Under the pieces are notes generated by a model. It did no database searches. It was not told where the DNA came from and saw nothing but the letters and a program-made list of their open reading frames with translations. Position numbers and translations under genes: made by a program. A stretch of 60,000 bases of DNA from Polytrichum commune (taxonomy: Eukaryota > Streptophyta > Polytrichopsida > Polytrichales > Polytrichaceae): NCBI GenBank assembly GCA_950295325.1, contig OX485807.1, forward strand, positions 13,669,001-13,729,000. The letters are read 5' to 3'. This document shows positions 59,231-60,000 of this stretch, one piece after another; the first letter of the stretch is position 1, and each line of letters begins with the position of its first letter.

Positions 59231-60000
59231 ACAATGAAAAATTTATGAAAATTGGCCTTATAATACAATGCAATTTCCCTATTTAGTTGAGATGCAACCA
59301 TATATGCCAAGAAGACATCAATGGTGGACAATAAAAAACCTCTATTCCATGGAGAATTGTAGTTGGTAACACCTAAGCTATAATGCCATGTCGATGTCTC
59401 TTTGTTGACACAAATTGCTTGAAGCGATTGATATATGGGAAGGCCTTGAGATTGTAGGTTTGTTGTGTATGCATGCCAACAATTGGGGAGGGTGATTATT
59501 CAACCGGTTTCATTCAAGAAAGTAAATTAAGAGAATGCTATCCCGCCTTCCACTCATTCCAACACATGAATCATTGCAATCTTTGCTAATTTGACATATT
59601 TGCTAAAACTTTTGGCAAGAGCGATATTTGCATCAAGTACTCTTTAAATCGTTGTCAATGGATCCATGAACTCCATATGGGAACAATGAAGGGAAGTTCC
59701 ATGATTGTGACGGCATTCGAACTCATGACAATTTTGAAGAGTGTTTGTTTAGATTCCCAATTGAAGCGGTCCCAGGATGGTAGGATGAATCTCTTTGGAT
59801 CACCTACCACTATCCACTTCAGTTCTTGTAGAAATCCTTGAGCATGTCCAAGGGCTTTTTGGAACTTAGCTCACAATCCTTTTGAACCCAATATTGTGGG
59901 TAAACCACTCAAGGGCATGTGTAATGCCATGCGGAGGGGATTGAGTGTTCATCTCATTAAGAAGTTTTGGCGCAACACTTGCCTTCAAGCAATTGAGTAT
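59231..60000. other. Intergenic, no feature recognised
   Basis: No open frame, RNA gene or repeat structure that I can support up to the window end. Confidence 0.5.

Noticed and set aside
1-60000. CRISPR arrays, bacterial operons or integrated organelle DNA
   Set aside because: No regularly spaced direct repeats with unique spacers, no Shine-Dalgarno-led gene strings and no recognisable plastid or mitochondrial genes; the tandem repeats found are minisatellite or two-copy duplications.

Overview
The window is nuclear DNA of a green plant (streptophyte). The evidence is two many-exon genes with GT..AG introns, a plant-type CRAL-TRIO/Sec14 protein, a ribophorin II family protein, a chromodomain-bearing Ty3/gypsy element and a LINE with RNase H. 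The species cannot be named from the sequence. The short ribophorin II gene and the algal-looking LINE would fit a non-seed plant or charophyte alga better than a flowering plant, but that is inference.

Layout. 1-3467: AT-rich intergenic DNA with a small TIR element (393-703). 3468-8351: one decayed Ty3/gypsy chromovirus with both LTRs, a polypurine tract and a perfect 5-bp target duplication. 8352-16894: no gene, only simple repeats. 16898-17424: Tourist/PIF-Harbinger-like MITE. 17890-18501: broken FCP1/HAD-phosphatase-like coding fragment. 19078-20815: 5'-truncated LINE on the minus strand. 22276-22780: second MITE of the same style. 23137-23508: tRNA-derived SINE with a 13-bp target duplication. 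27580-33978: ten-exon Sec14-like gene (660 aa predicted). 36150-48829: very large (about 12.7 kb) full-length-looking but mutated LINE of the same family as the 19-kb fragment. 50792-51186: TIR element. 51494-56506: twelve-exon ribophorin II/Swp1-like gene (403 aa predicted). 57692-57838: small MITE. 58634-59222: another TIR element carrying a 42-bp minisatellite.

The two genes do not form a pathway. One is a cytosolic lipid-transfer type protein with a long acidic N-terminus; the other is a subunit of the ER oligosaccharyltransferase. They do share an approximately 70-bp intron-1 sequence in the same orientation and clusters of a GATACCC-type motif just upstream.

The most interesting item is the LINE. 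It combines ORF1 with tandem RRM-like folds, a region with three 2A-like (GDI..xP) motifs partly made by a tandem duplication, an AP-type endonuclease, a reverse transcriptase, RNase H, a CCHC finger and a C-terminal domain with an RPD...E signature that may be a second, restriction-like endonuclease. The second most interesting item is the ribophorin II gene, which lacks the large N-terminal domain of known plant and animal RPN2 and so resembles yeast Swp1.
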